A stretch of 64,000 nt of DNA from Beroe forskalii (GCA_011033025.1 WFMF01000050.1:310001-374000), one strand, 5' to 3'; positions 47,601 through 59,405 are shown, numbered from the stretch's first letter. Notes: generated by a model not told the origin, from the letters alone. Numbers and translations: made by a program.

Positions 47601-48770
47601 GAAAATCTGATGTACATTCATGTTTTAACAGATCCATGTTGAAGTCGCCGGCAATTATTATATGCTTTTTCGAATGCCTATTGATTTTGTAAAGCACAGA
47701 GTCAAGTAGAAGGTTGAATGCGTCCGCTTTACGCGAGGGTGAGCGATATATGTTAGCAATGATTTTAGTTTTATTAAAGCCTTTGCAATTGTGTAACTTG
47801 ACAAACTGAAATTCACCATTAACGTTATCTGGATCGGGATTTGGATCGTAAACTTCAATTTGGCTATCTAATTCTGCAACTCGTTTGTTTATGTATATTG
47901 CCAAGCCTCCCCCTTTACAACTGATTGGATTTTGTAAGATGGGCTCATGAAAATTTTCTAATAAGATGTCGCTCATGCCGTTGGGGAGTTTCTCAGATTT
48001 AAATTTAAGACTGCCATTCGCAAGCTTCTCGAATCTTAGGTTTGTTTCGTTAAACGCAAGAACGTCGTATTTATTATAGATATCTATGTCGTCTCTTAAT
48101 TTCGAGATATTTTTCGCGAGAGATCGTACGTTGTGTGAAAATATATTGAGCTGCGCAGGGGTGCTACGTTTTACGTGTTTTTGTTGCTTATATTTACAGT
48201 TAATTAAAAGCTCCGAAACATCGTTCCACATAGAGTTATGATGCTCTTCATTAGATATAGCGTCTCCAATCATGTTTGTAAAATGATCGCGGACGTACGG
48301 ATTATACGTTTCGTTATTTAGTCGCGTAAAATCGTCATAAAGTTCGTACAGGTTGACATGGTAACCTGGAATCATCGCTTCACAGCATGCAATACAGCCG
48401 AGGTCATTTTTGAAACATTTCGCGTGGACTGTGTTATCGCAGTGGTAACATGTTCGAATGTTAGTTTGAGAATAGCAATAGCCCTTACAACTAAAACACT
48501 GAACTTTGAAAGTGGCTGGTGAGGAACCTTTTGGTCTTCTGCACGCATTTATCGGTAGGATATCGGATAAACAATCTATACATGTCCATGATACTTTGTT
48601 GTGAACTATGTATTCTGCGTCCGTTTTGGAAAGACCTTGACAGCTAAAATGTTTTATTTCGTCGCATATCGCACAATAAATTTTTGGCCGATTTTTCGGT
48701 ATACGCTTGCTGCATTTCGGGCATTTTGTTTGGCTATTAATATTCCTCGCGGGCATGATGTGTACGCGTT
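44637..48770 (-). mobile_element. Nearly intact LINE (PHD fingers, endonuclease, RT)
   Basis: The element's 3' end is the T run at 44637-44644 (poly(A) on its own strand), directly against satellite. The 5' end is near or beyond the ATG at 48756. Between RT stop and tail is ~400 bp of 3' UTR. Only one frameshift (about 45875) interrupts an otherwise continuous reading frame, so the insertion is young. Confidence 0.8.
45056..48756 (-). pseudogene. LINE polyprotein: PHD-like fingers, APE endonuclease, RT
   Basis: A Jockey/CR1-group retrotransposon protein, 968 codons then a frameshift (about 45875) into a further ~275 codons. N-terminal cysteine-rich modules: CPKCSKRIPKN...CAICDEIKHFSC and CFSCKGYCYS...CYHCDNTVHAKC. 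Endonuclease (about residues 205-450): SHNVRSL, FNETNLR, YRSPS, IAGDFNMDL, LLDHVYTNN and SDHLG are all present. RT (about 690-960): ENYRPISLL, QYGFRPGRSCEHALL, LLVDFSKAFDTIEHP, YGVPQGSILGPLLF and catalytic YADD. After the frameshift: ARFLGVIIDDKLNWSKHI and LNYCSLIWG. All visible catalytic residues are intact. Fusing zinc fingers and EN-RT in one ORF differs from the two-ORF LINE at 5-10 kb. Confidence 0.9.
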
Positions 48771-50690
48771 TAATTAAAATAAATACAAAAAAAGAGTAGT
48801 TGAAATTAAATAATAGAGTTTGGGTGTGTCGAAGTCACTCAGCTAGAGCTGACAGCCCTGTGTGTGAGGAAACCCGACGACTCCTACTTCAAATACCTAC
48901 GGTTATTACCTGTTTACCTACACTTTCTAGCTCCTACAAATAAGTTAGTATTTGATATAAATATAAATATTCAAATTTAAGTTGTGTATACTTTATCGCG
49001 TCAAAACTTGTTCTGTAGCTTGTTCTGTACTTATAACGTGCCTGAGCGCCGCTTGGCTAAGTCTACTCTCCTTACTAGACGCTAAGTGGCTCTTCCTCAT
49101 GGCCTGTGTAGTGTGTAATGTGATCATGTATTAGATTTGAATTCTAAATTTCCTTGCGATGATAATGATATTTTCCAAGAAAGTTATTGTGCCTAATGTG
49201 ATGTTACTGCGTGATTCTGATGCGAGTAGCTGTGTTATCAGATGTTAAGATAAGATCTTGATATGATAACAGGGTAATTAAATCATTCATATCATATCAT
49301 AATGTTATGTGTGAGCATGAAATTATGTTGCAGACCAGCTGATAAAGAATAATGAGAATTGAATATAGAAAAGGTTGCAGAGAGATATAAATTATTCATT
49401 AAGTTTATATTATAGTTCTGTTGTGTTTGTTGAGTTATGATAAGTTCTGTAGTCCAAAGTGTTAGTTGTAACTGATGTTGATGGGCATTGTGGATACAGA
49501 TACGTAAACTTGTAAATTATTGACAAGTAGCTCAATCAAAAGAGTTGTGCAGCAGCTCGGAGTTAACAGTAAAGGGACGGCTGTATGGCAAAAATGCCCG
49601 CACACACATAAACCGTTATGTGGCGAAGCCATTTTTAAAGCTAGAGTTCTGGTTTTTTCAGTAGCTTAGGTTTTGCCTATCTAGTACACGACAAAATTAA
49701 AATCATTCCTGTGGTTTAATTAATTTCTTAATGAGAGCTAATTCAATTGAGGAGGGTGTAAAAAGATACCCGGAATGAGTACCTTCCAAGGGCTCAGACC
49801 TCCTCAAACGATCTTTGTACTTCTATCACCGTTTAATTCAATTTATTCACTTTTATCTAAAAGGACTTAAATTGGCTTAAAACCTTTTTGCGATATTTTA
49901 CTGGGCCTATTCCGAAAAACAGAAAGGACTTACATCAACATAAGACCTTTTGTCGTCATATGTTAACATGTTATAGAGTATTTTAGGAAATCATCAATAA
50001 AAAGCATAAAGGTCTTAAGTTAACTTAAGGCATTTTGCTGATTTTTTGTTCAAAATTGTTTTTCTGCGATATCTCAAAAGTACAAACATACACATAAGAC
50101 CTTTTAGCTTGTAGGTGACGATATGTTTGTGTGTAGAGAAAGATATCTCTTATTACACAAAATTTGAGACTGTGAGATCGAGACAATGTCCGTGCGCTGA
50201 AGGTGCCTGCAGCTCGACGGATAAATCCTAAAATTGCAAAGTTGCAAATCAACTGCAAACTGCGACTTGAAATTGAGAACATAAATTATTACACATAACT
50301 CGGGCGTACTACTTTTTAGGTACATGAGCCGAACCGAATTATGGACAGACATAATTGTGGGCGCTCGAAGGTATAGTTGAAAAATCAGAAAGTTGGGCGA
50401 ACTTTTCTTGAATTTTTGATTTGGGAAATCTATACTTTTTAGAGGTTCATAATTGGCAACTATTAATTCCATTGTCCATAAGTCGATTTCCTCTAACTGC
50501 TTCATATGGATCATCGTTAAATGGGTAATAGTATAATCTTATAATGAAAAATTCAGCAGTTTTTAATAGTTCAATGTTCGGACAATTTGATTATGGGCGG
50601 TATCAGGCATCATTCATCAGTCTCTTTTAGCAAAATTGTTTAACTCACTTTTTATTAACCATAAACATGTTACAGAAACGTGGAACATAC
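48771..50690. other. Unassigned stretch
   Basis: May begin with LINE 5' UTR. Otherwise AT-rich, with repeated ACTTAAGACCTTTT-type words at about 49920-50105 but no clear period and no gene recognised. Confidence 0.4.
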
Positions 50691-51645
50691 TTGAGTGGTG
50701 ATCTCGTGTTACGCACAGTGCACTCGTGTTAAGTAACATACTGTGGGGCGAGCTCTAGTGACACACACTCTTTTGTTGAGTGTAACATACTTGTGGTCGA
50801 GCTCGTGTTACACACCTGTGTTGAGTGTAACATACTCGGGTGGTGAGCTTGTGACACACTCGTGTTTAGTGTAACATACTGTGGGGCGAGTTTTTGTGAC
50901 ACTCGTGTTTAGTGTAACATACTGTGGGCGAGTTTCTAGACACACTCGTGTTGAGTGCAATATACCATTGGGCGAGCTCTTGACACACCTGTTTTGAGTG
51001 TAAATATACCATTGGGCGAGTTTCTTGTGACACACTCGTGTTTAGTGTAACATACTCGTGGGTCGAGCTCGTGCTACACACTCGTGTTGAGTGTAACATA
51101 CCGTGGGGCGAGTTTCTGTGACACACCTGTTTTGAGTGTAACATACTCATTGGGCGAGCTCTTGACACACTCGTGTTTAGTGTAATATACTCGTGGGGCG
51201 AGCTCTTGTGACACACTCTGTGTTTAGTGTAACATACTCGTGGTCGAGCTCTGTGTGATACACTCGTGTTTAGTGTAACATACTCGTGGGTCGAGCTCGT
51301 GTTACACACTCGTGTTGAGTGTAATACCATTGGGCGAGCTCTGTGACACTCGTGTTTAGGTAACATACTCGTGGGGCGAGCTCTTCTGACACACTCGTTT
51401 TGAGTGTAACATACTCATTAGGCGAGCTCTTGTGACACACTCGTGTTTAGTGTAACATACTGTGGGTCGAGCCTGTGTTACACACTGTGTTTAGTGTAAC
51501 ATACTGTGTTACACACTCGTTTTGAGTAACATACCTACTGTGGGCGAGCCTTGTGACACACTGTGTTTAGTGTGACATACCATCGGGCGAGCTCTTGTGA
51601 CACACTCGTGTTTAGTGTGACATACTCGTGGGGGCGAGAGCTCGA
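50691..51645. repeat. ~45-bp satellite with CTCGTG words
   Basis: About 20 copies of a 42-48-bp unit: GTGACACACTCGTGTTTAGT, GTAACATACTCGTGGG, CGAGCTCTT. The unit is internally repetitive (ACACTCGTGTTGAGTGTAAC is partly palindromic) and its length varies by losses of CTC/TC. Confidence 0.85.
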
Positions 51646-52246
51646 AATCGAACTCCTTTATTCGAGCGGATTCGTGTATCAGAATAGGGGTAAAGGAGTA
51701 ACAGCCTCTATGAGTAAATATGTAACGACTTACAGGTAGATACCAGCATCTAGGTAAGAAGGTAGGTACCTATAGTGTAGCGGATACGTCTCAGCACGGC
51801 TTCAATCAACTCATTAATTACAATTATTGATTTTCTTAAATAAATGGCATCATACCTACTCCCGTCACCCAGTGGCCTGCTTCAAGAATCAAACCGGATA
51901 TTATTGTGTGTAAACCTTGTGTGTGTAAACCTTGTGTGTAGCATTCTACTACAGTGGTGTGACTTGATTGAATGACACACAAAATTGATTGTTATTCTTT
52001 CAAGAGAAAACGATGAAGGTGTGAAACAATACCGCAATCAAAGGAATTCGGGCCGTGACAGATCTAATTACGCGCCCACACATAGCGGCTAGTAGGAAAT
52101 ATATAGATTGATGCTGATCGAATTAACGACAGAGTAAAGTGCAGAGGGAACCACTGGTATAGTTTAGCCGATGTTTTTTCGAAAAACTAATGAAAGCTGA
52201 TTACAGATCCTTGTTGAGATTGAAATGGGTTTTTCAGAGATATAAA
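51646..52246. other. Unassigned stretch
   Basis: No gene recognised. A short direct repeat, TGTGTGTAAACCTTG, occurs twice near 51905. Confidence 0.4.
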
Positions 52247-53945
52247 TTATAACTTCAAAAGACATCGGGAAATTGTAGGGCAAATTTGCCATACAGCCGT
52301 CGACTCTATATAACGTTCAGTCCACTTCGTGTTAAGAAGCCACCTAAAGTCTCTGAATCTAGGTGACCCAGAGTGTGGTCTAGTGAGCTTACCAACGGAG
52401 CTCACTAGTCCTCTCACCACCAGCCGCTGCACATCAAAACACAAATGAATTCCGTTACCCTTCCTGTCCCATACAATATTAGGCTGTTCATGAATAATCA
52501 TAGCATGGGAGTCGTAAAACTAAGATTGGTTACATGTTTTGAAAGATTGTACATGTAGTCATTAAATAAATCTATCTCATGGTTAAGCCATGCTCGATTT
52601 TTTGGCATGAGTAATGGTGTTAAAACAAAGTTTTTGTATCAGGATTGTTTTTACAGCACGACTTCAGTTTATTGTAAATCAAGTCCATGAGAGAATTCGC
52701 AGTTTTCCCATACCTGCTCAAATCATTCACACCACAAGAGAAAATAACAGTACTGCATGCCTAAACTCGGTCTCATGATCAAAAACATCGCAAAGCTGAT
52801 AGCATTCCCTCTTCACGCATGTCACGCCGGGAATCTGTTCAAAAAACTGTCTCGGGGTCTGCTTCAGTATTGAGTCAGTAAGAAAAAGTACTCTTGTTGA
52901 TCTACGAGGGATGTGGAAAGAGGGGCGATTCACGGGAGGAATAGGGGAGGTAGGCGGGGCAGGAGGGGTCGTGTCCAACAGCTTTCTGAACGTCAGGGAG
53001 ATGCGTGGCTCACGGACTGAGGTGTCCCTGTCGATGCCATGACGCCAGTTGTCTTGGCTAGCTCTCGTCATGGCATAGACAGAGCAGTTCTCCAGGGGAA
53101 TGCAGTGTTCTGTGAGGGGACCAACAGTGTTGTACACCTTAAGTACTCTCTTGGCACCGAAAGAAACAGTAAAAATGGTGCTGAGGGGATCAATGGAAAT
53201 TTCATCGTCATGGTGGAGGGGTATTGACACGTTACCGTCCTCGTACAACGTGCAGAGGCACGTGTACTCGTCCTTGTTTACCCCAAGTACACTCAACTGA
53301 TCGAGAATCTTATCGAAGACTGGCAGGTCAGGATAGGGTTTGGGTTGGTGGGTTACTCTGCCGTATTTGTAGGCCAATGTACCGTAGTAGGCTGTCGTAC
53401 GTCCGCCAGGATGACTTTGATTGAAGTTGATAGCCTGTTTGACTTCGTCGAATGTGATGTCACGGACTGTCACGGGACAAACTCTTACCGGACATGTTGA
53501 GTCTCTGTTAACCGTCATATCTGTGTCGGGTAGCTGAGAGGCGTAGGGCGAGTCTCGGAGGGAACAGGTGCGGAGTCTCTGCTGGCGAGTGTCTTGTCTG
53601 CTTCCTCTGCACTCTTGCACAGCTTGTTTGCTGCCTGGTTGCAGTGTCGATAACGCTCGTCAGATTGACAACACTAACAGTCCGCTCCTTGAGCTCGTTC
53701 ACTGCCACCGTAGCTGACTCGAGGGTGGAAGTCAATTTAGTGGTTAGATCTTGTATGTTACACAAAGCATTGTTAAACTTGAGAGGAGCTCGATTGAGAG
53801 AGGCCTTCAGAACATCTCTCTTACCATCGATATCAGTAACTCCATGCTCACTGAGCGAAGGGTCAATACTAAGGAGGTGGGAGTACTCATACTCAACTTG
53901 TGCGTCACTTAGTAGATGTAGGATCTCCAGACAAGTAGTTGATGA
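52247..53945 (-). pseudogene. AlkB-type dioxygenase / SGNH hydrolase fusion, broken copy
   Basis: The central frame (53620-52727) carries an AlkB-like 2OG-Fe(II) dioxygenase core: LYEDGNVSIPLHHDDE (iron ligands HxD), NWRHGI (second His) and RISLTFRKL (2OG-binding Arg). Then come a Pro-rich linker and the start of an SGNH hydrolase (VLFLTDSIL). The hydrolase continues in other frames: SCGVNDLSRYG at about 52740, and DRKGNGIHL (catalytic Asp/His block) near 52440. There are thus at least three frameshifts (about 52745, 52630 and 52503). An N-terminal part (53945-53640: LLSDAQVEYEYSHLLSID, LTTKLTSTLESATVAVNELK) is also out of frame. The 5' end is cut by 39-bp satellite. AlkB enzymes demethylate nucleic acids; any substrate here is unknown. 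Paralogue of the intact copy at 54680-56191. Confidence 0.75.
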
Positions 53946-54252
53946 GAACAATATAAACATTAGCATAGAGCCCAGGGCAAGGAAAAACAATAGAAATATT
54001 AGCATATAGCACAGGGCAAGGAAAAACAATAGAAATATTATCATTTAGCCCAGGGCAAGGAAAAACAATAGAAATATAAACATATAGTCCAGGGCAAGGA
54101 AAAACAATAGAAATATTAGCATATAGCCCAGGGCAAGTAAAAACAATAGAAATATTAGCATATAGCCCAGGGCAAGGAAAAACAATAGAAATATTAGCAT
54201 ATAGCCCAGGGCAAGGAAAAACAATAGAAATATTAGCATATAGCCCAGGGCA
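53945..54252 (+). repeat. 39-bp satellite, eight copies
   Basis: Same unit and orientation as at 33.4 kb. It interrupts the 5' side of the broken AlkB-SGNH copy and separates it from the intact one. Confidence 0.93.
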
Positions 54253-54457
54253 ATTTTAATTTAAAATCACAAATAGTATACACAACAAATTATACATTGT
54301 CATTTGCCCTATATAAAATCATTCATGAAACATGAGGGTGCCCCAACCAAAAGATTTGAATAATCATAGTTGAATAAAACATAAACATAGTAAAGCCTAA
54401 CTTGTTGCAGAGAGGCTTATACATTGCAAAATTGTAGAGTAAGATAAGAAAGTACTT

Positions 54458-54587
54458 ACAGGATCCTGTGTTTTCCTCCTTTTGCCTGTCCCTCCTCCGA
54501 ATAAACCTGTCACCTGCCTGTGATGTTGTGCTGAAACTCCCATGATGGTTGAGCCAGTTGATAATGAAGGGGCAGGATTACCTGAGT
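54458..54587 (-). CDS. Possible exon of unknown gene
   Basis: On the minus strand an acceptor (TTTAATACTCAG) and a perfect donor (GATCCT/GTAAGTAC) enclose 130 nt, open as NPAPSLSTGSTIMGVSAQ... and ending TGKRRKTQDP. It lies just downstream of the intact AlkB-SGNH stop, so it may belong to a host gene that the AlkB-SGNH unit sits in, or to an alternative transcript. The family is not recognised. Confidence 0.35.
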
Positions 54588-54679
54588 ATTAAAGGCAATT
54601 TAGTTCATTTTAAGATTTACCACCGAAGATAGTAGCCAAATCCGAAAAAATCCCCATCAACATCATTTAATTTAATAAT

Positions 54680-56191
54680 TTAATGCCCATTTAAAAATGG
54701 TCGATATCCACAGGGTTCTGCCTGATGCCAACTTATGTGAACTTCTTTCATCAGTTTCTTACCACGCTCATTCATGTGCAACCCATCTCTAACATATAAA
54801 TCTAAATTAATGAAGCCATTAGGCTGCAGATACTGGTAAAAGACATTGACCAACTTTACCCTCTTAAAAGAAATTTCTAAATCGAACAGAAAATTATTGA
54901 AGGACTTAATTCTAACTAGGTGATTGAACCTGTGGCAAATTCTTGGGGGTACATTGAAGATCATGATGCGTGCATTAGGAAACAATTTTAAAAGCTCGTT
55001 AATAAGTTTATTATATTCGTTCATGATCTTCAGCTGCGATAAGTTTAAGTCACTGAGGTCATTGGTACCTACGCATACCGTCACCGACTTGATTCGCGCA
55101 TACTCTGAGACTGGTAGCTCGTCCCGGTTGTCCTGGAGCATCGGGATGATGTCTGGTATCTCTCCACCTCCTCTGGTGATGGTGAGGCAGTTGGCGATGT
55201 TGATGCCGCGAGTCAGGGAATCCCCAATGATCAGGTGCTCGGGGACCTCTGACATCGAAACCACCTGGCTCCTGCCATTAGTCCTGGAGAAGGCAGGGAC
55301 GATGGCCCGTCTGGTCACTGGTAGGGGTAGCCTACTAGGGTCTGCTTGGCTGTCACCTTGCGGGGCTGGTGTGGCAATAGGTGGCTCCTGCTGCTGCTCG
55401 CCACTGACCGGGGTTTCCTCTGGGTCAGATGCCGCAAGCCTCCTGAAGGAAAGACACCACCTGGTAGCCCCCGCTGAACCTGTGTCATTTCTAGACACCC
55501 CATGTCTCAGATTACTCTGGCACCCAGGAGACATGACCAGCAACGATCTGTGCTTCAGCTCCTGTGTGATGATCGGAGCACTGCAAGTGAGATCGTAGAA
55601 ATCTATGGATCTCGAAGCACCCAGCGAAACATTGCAGATTGGGTGCTGCTGATCAATGACCCTTTCATTGTCCTGGTGCGGTTTGACCTGAGCACCTCCT
55701 CCCTGATAGCAGGACACAAGGCAACAGTCCAGGCTAGTGTCCATGGTCCTGTTTAGTGTCCTCATCAGCATATCTATCTGAGGGTAGGAGTTGATGGGGG
55801 AGGCTTGATGTTGGGTGCCCCCGAACTTATAGGGCTGATCTGACCTGGCTAGCCACTTGTAGCCCAGCTGCCCATTGTCACAGCCAACAAAGAGACCCCT
55901 CACTTCATCGAGCAGTTGTTCTTCGAGGTCCCCACTAATCCAGTCCAGGCTCTCTGCAAACTGGACGAAGTCATGCAGCTGTCTCATCTGAGGGGGTGAC
56001 ACGTCCTGGCACGGTAGTTCCTCAGACTCAGACTCAGTGATCTGACCGTCTGAAATGTCCTCCTCATCAGACGCAGGGTTGGAAAGATGCTCGACCCTGT
56101 CTTCCATGACCTTAATCAATTTGATGAGCAAATCGATGTCTTGAGTCTCCTTAATTAAGTTTTTGTAAGTTTCTAGGTTTGTAACTTCCAT
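54680..56191 (-). CDS. AlkB-type dioxygenase fused to SGNH hydrolase, intact
   Basis: A single 503-codon frame. After an acidic N-terminus (SDEEDISDGQITESESEE), residues ~95-255 form an AlkB-like 2OG-Fe(II) dioxygenase: YKFGGTQHQ, CLVSCYQGGGAQVKPHQDNE (H172, D174), LRHGVS (H230) and RWCLSFRR (R244, R250). A Pro/Gln linker leads to an SGNH hydrolase (~318-485): HLIIGDSLTRG (Ser325), VCVGTNDLSDL (block III) and VRDGLHMNERG (D469, H472). Both active sites look complete. By family, the first domain oxidises alkylated bases or other substrates with 2-oxoglutarate and iron, and the second is an esterase/acyl hydrolase. The combined role is unknown. It has a probable 5' UTR exon junction at 56370. 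It could be a host gene or an accessory ORF of a mobile element; the degraded paralogue next door favours the latter. Confidence 0.8.
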   Translation of the reverse strand: MEVTNLETYKNLIKETQDIDLLIKLIKVMEDRVEHLSNPASDEEDISDGQITESESEELPCQDVSPPQMRQLHDFVQFAESLDWISGDLEEQLLDEVRGLFVGCDNGQLGYKWLARSDQPYKFGGTQHQASPINSYPQIDMLMRTLNRTMDTSLDCCLVSCYQGGGAQVKPHQDNERVIDQQHPICNVSLGASRSIDFYDLTCSAPIITQELKHRSLLVMSPGCQSNLRHGVSRNDTGSAGATRWCLSFRRLAASDPEETPVSGEQQQEPPIATPAPQGDSQADPSRLPLPVTRRAIVPAFSRTNGRSQVVSMSEVPEHLIIGDSLTRGINIANCLTITRGGGEIPDIIPMLQDNRDELPVSEYARIKSVTVCVGTNDLSDLNLSQLKIMNEYNKLINELLKLFPNARIMIFNVPPRICHRFNHLVRIKSFNNFLFDLEISFKRVKLVNVFYQYLQPNGFINLDLYVRDGLHMNERGKKLMKEVHISWHQAEPCGYRPFLNGH

Positions 56192-56371
56192 GATTGATGT
56201 TGACGGGGTGAGTCCGGATTGGGATGCACCAGGGGGCAGTCAGAGGGATGGGTCTCATGGGGCGCAGGGATGTGCACATCAGAGGGATGGACGAGATTAG
56301 CAGAGGGAGCCGCCTCCCAGGCAGTCAGCACACAGCGGCAGCGTGCGGGGTGTAGCCACCAGCAGTCACCT
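56192..56371 (-). other. 5' UTR exon part of the intact AlkB-SGNH gene
   Basis: A minus-strand acceptor (TTCTTTTCCTGACAG) at about 56371 precedes ~180 nt of leader before the ATG at 56191. An upstream non-coding exon is therefore likely; it was not found. Confidence 0.5.
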
Positions 56372-57065
56372 GTCAGGAAAAGAAGAAAGCAGTCGAAACT
56401 AAACAAAATTGGTATAGGGAGAAATAATTTTTCAGCTAATCAGCGCTTGAATAATTTTCACTGTCAGGGGTAAATTTGCTTATCGTTATAATAACTATTT
56501 AAAATTGGATACATACATACAGACTGTAACACAAATACACAGGTTTATTGAACACTGATTACAGTGTTCAATAAATAGTTGCCTAATATAAGTGGCATTA
56601 TTAGGCATTAAACAATGGCTAATGGTTATGACTAAATGATGTGATAATGAAGGGGGCAGGGGCAGGGGAAGGGCAGGGGAAAAGTTACTGTAAGTCAAAA
56701 TAATATCATAAAAATAATATCAGCAAATAAATAATTCATATAAGAACCTAGCAAGTCACAAATTTGCCATCTCTATGATGGGGATTAGTAAATAGTGCCC
56801 TATTGGCAGCCGAATTTCTAAACCCTATGTGCTATATCTTCAGGCAGTTTAATCAAAAACATTGCAGAAAAGGAACTAATCTTAAAAATTTTTAAAGCCG
56901 AAACAGTAAAACACATGTTGACTGAATATTGAAATAGTAATTGGTTGTTAATTTTGTATACTAATTTTATAATTGGGTGACACACATTCTGCAGGTCTGG
57001 CCACTGAGGGTAAACGAAGTTCCATCAGGGGGTTAACTGACCTGCAAAGGGTGTCACTCAATTGT
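56372..57065. other. Unassigned stretch
   Basis: No gene recognised. It contains a short self-complementary patch (TTATTGAACACTG / CAGTGTTCAATAA, about 56546-56577). Confidence 0.4.
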
Positions 57066-57069
57066 GGCA

Positions 57070-58687
57070 GAGTATTAGCATATAGCCCAGTGCAAAAAAC
57101 AATGGAAATATTAGCATATAGCCCAGGCCAAGGAAAAACAATGGAAATATTAGCATATAGCCCAGAGCAGGGAAAAACAATGGAAATATTAGCATATAGC
57201 CCAGGGCAAGGAAAAACAATAGAAATATTAGCATATAGCCCAGAGCAAGGAAAAACAATAGAAATATTAGCATATAGCACAGGGCAAGGAAAAACAATAG
57301 AAATATTAGCATATTGCCCAGGAAAAGGAAAAACAATAGAAATATTAGCATATAGCCCAGGGCAAGTAAAAACAATAGAAATATTAGCACATAGCCCAGG
57401 GCAAGGAAAAACAATAGAAATATTAGCATAAAGCCCAGGGCAAGGAAAAACAATAGAAATATTAGCATATAGCCCAGGGCAAGGAAAAACAATAGAAATA
57501 TCAGCATATAGCACAGGGCAGGTAATGAACAATAGAAATATTAGCATATAGCCCAGGGCAAGGAAAAGCAATGGAAATATTACATAGTCCAGGGCATGGA
57601 AAAACAGTAGAAATATTAGCATATAGCCCAGGGCAAGGAAAAACAATAGAAATATTAGCATATAGCCCAGGGCAAGGAAAAACAATAGAAATATTAGCAT
57701 ATAGCCCAGGGCAAAGAAAAACAATAGAAATATTAGTATATAGCCCATGGCAAGGAAAAGCAATAGAAATATTAGCAAATAGCCCAGGGCAAGGAAAAAC
57801 AATGGAAATATTAGCATATAGCCCAGGGCAAGGAAAAACAATAGAAATATTAGCATATGACCCAGGGCAAAGAAAAACAATAGAAATATTAGCATATAAC
57901 CCAGGGCAAGGAAAAACAATAGAAATATTAGCAAATAGCCCAGGGCAAGGAAAAAACATTTGAAATATAAGCATATAGTCCAGGGCAAAGAAACAATATA
58001 AATATTAGCATATAGTCCAGGCAAGGAAAACAATAGAATTATTAGCATATAGCCCAGGGCAAGTAAAAACAATAGAAATATTAGCATATAGCCCAGGGCA
58101 AGGAAAAACAATAGAAATATTAGCATATAGCCCAGGGCAAGGAAAAACAATAGAAATATTAGCATACAGCCCAGGCAAGGAAAACAATAGAAATATTAGC
58201 ATATAGCCCAGGCAAGGAAAACAATAGAAATATTTGTATATAGCCCAGGGCAAGGAAAACAATAGAAATATTAGCACAGCCCAGGCAAGGAAAACAATAG
58301 AAATATTAGCATATAGCCCAGTGCGAAAAACAATGGAAATATTAGCATATAGCCCAGGCAAGGAAAACAATAGAAATATTAGCATATAGCCCAGGCAAGG
58401 AAAAACAATAGAAATATTAGCATATAGCCCAGGGCAAGGAAAAACAATAGAAATATTAGCATATAGCCCAGGCAAGGAAAACAATAGAAATATTAGCATA
58501 TAGCCCAGGGCAAGTAAAAACAATAGAAATATTAGCATATAGCCCAGGGCAAGGAAAACAATAGAAAATAGACATAGCCCAGGGCAAGGAAAAACAATAG
58601 AAATATTAGCATATAGCCCAGGGCAAGGAAAAACAATAGAAATATCAGCATATAGCACAGGGCAGGTAATGAACAATAGAAATATAC
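57070..58687 (+). repeat. 39-bp satellite, about 41 copies
   Basis: Same unit and orientation as at 33.4 kb. From 58010 onward many units lose a G or an A (CCCAGGCAAGG, GGAAAACAA), giving 37-38 bp. A variant with GGGCAGGTAATGAACAATAG ends two sub-blocks (about 57515 and 58660), hinting at a higher-order repeat. Confidence 0.94.
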
Positions 58688-58789
58688 AAAGTTTCCCAGC
58701 AACAAAGTTCGAAGTTTGAGCTTTTACTGGGTGTAGGTGATTCAATAGCTCAGACTTTGTTCATGGGCTCCATGTTGTTTCCATGACCA

Positions 58790-59405
58790 TTGAGAATTCT
58801 ACTTACAGATCATCTTGAAGCAACAAGCAGTCTTCAAGGCAGCCAATCTGTTTAGAAACTCTAGTATCGTCGGCAAAGCTGACCTTAGATGAAGCCACCA
58901 CTTGTTCTAAGTCATTATTGAACAATATGAACAGGAGTGGCTTCTGCCTTCCTGAGGGTACCGCTCAAAACAGCGAGGTCTGAGTGAACACCATTCAGAA
59001 CCACCATGATCTCGATCAGTGAGGAACGACTGGATCCATTCTATAAACTTATTGTGAAACCCATATCTCTTAAGCCAGAGATAAGTTCAAGTCAGCCTTA
59101 TCAAACTTTTGTAGTCCAGGTAGATGGAATCTGTGTCTTTACCATTTGTTAGCCCTTCAGATATACCATCGAAATGGTCAAGCATTTGAGTGAGACAGCT
59201 TCTGTTTGATCTAAAACCATGTTGCTTCTCAGTTAACAGGTTGTTAGATTCAAGATGGTGTACCATGTGTTTTCTGACCACTCTCTCGCCACTTTCACCA
59301 CATGTGACGTCAGAGTTACAGGCCTGTTGTTGGCAGCTTCACATCTACTACCTTTCTTAAAGAGTGGTGTAACCAGCCCTTTCTTGTAGAAGCTCGGTAC
59401 TTTAC
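58790..59405 (-). pseudogene. LINE reverse transcriptase fragment
   Basis: On the minus strand, in shifting frames: LVTPLFKKGSRCEAANNRPV, LTEKQHGFRSNRSCLTQML, DTDSIYLDY, MGFHNKFIEWIQSFLTDR, PLLFILFNNDLEQ and SKVSFADDTRV. These are CR1/Jockey-type RT motifs including FADD. At least three frameshifts and two stops make it a dead fragment. Both ends run straight into 39-bp satellite. Confidence 0.8.
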
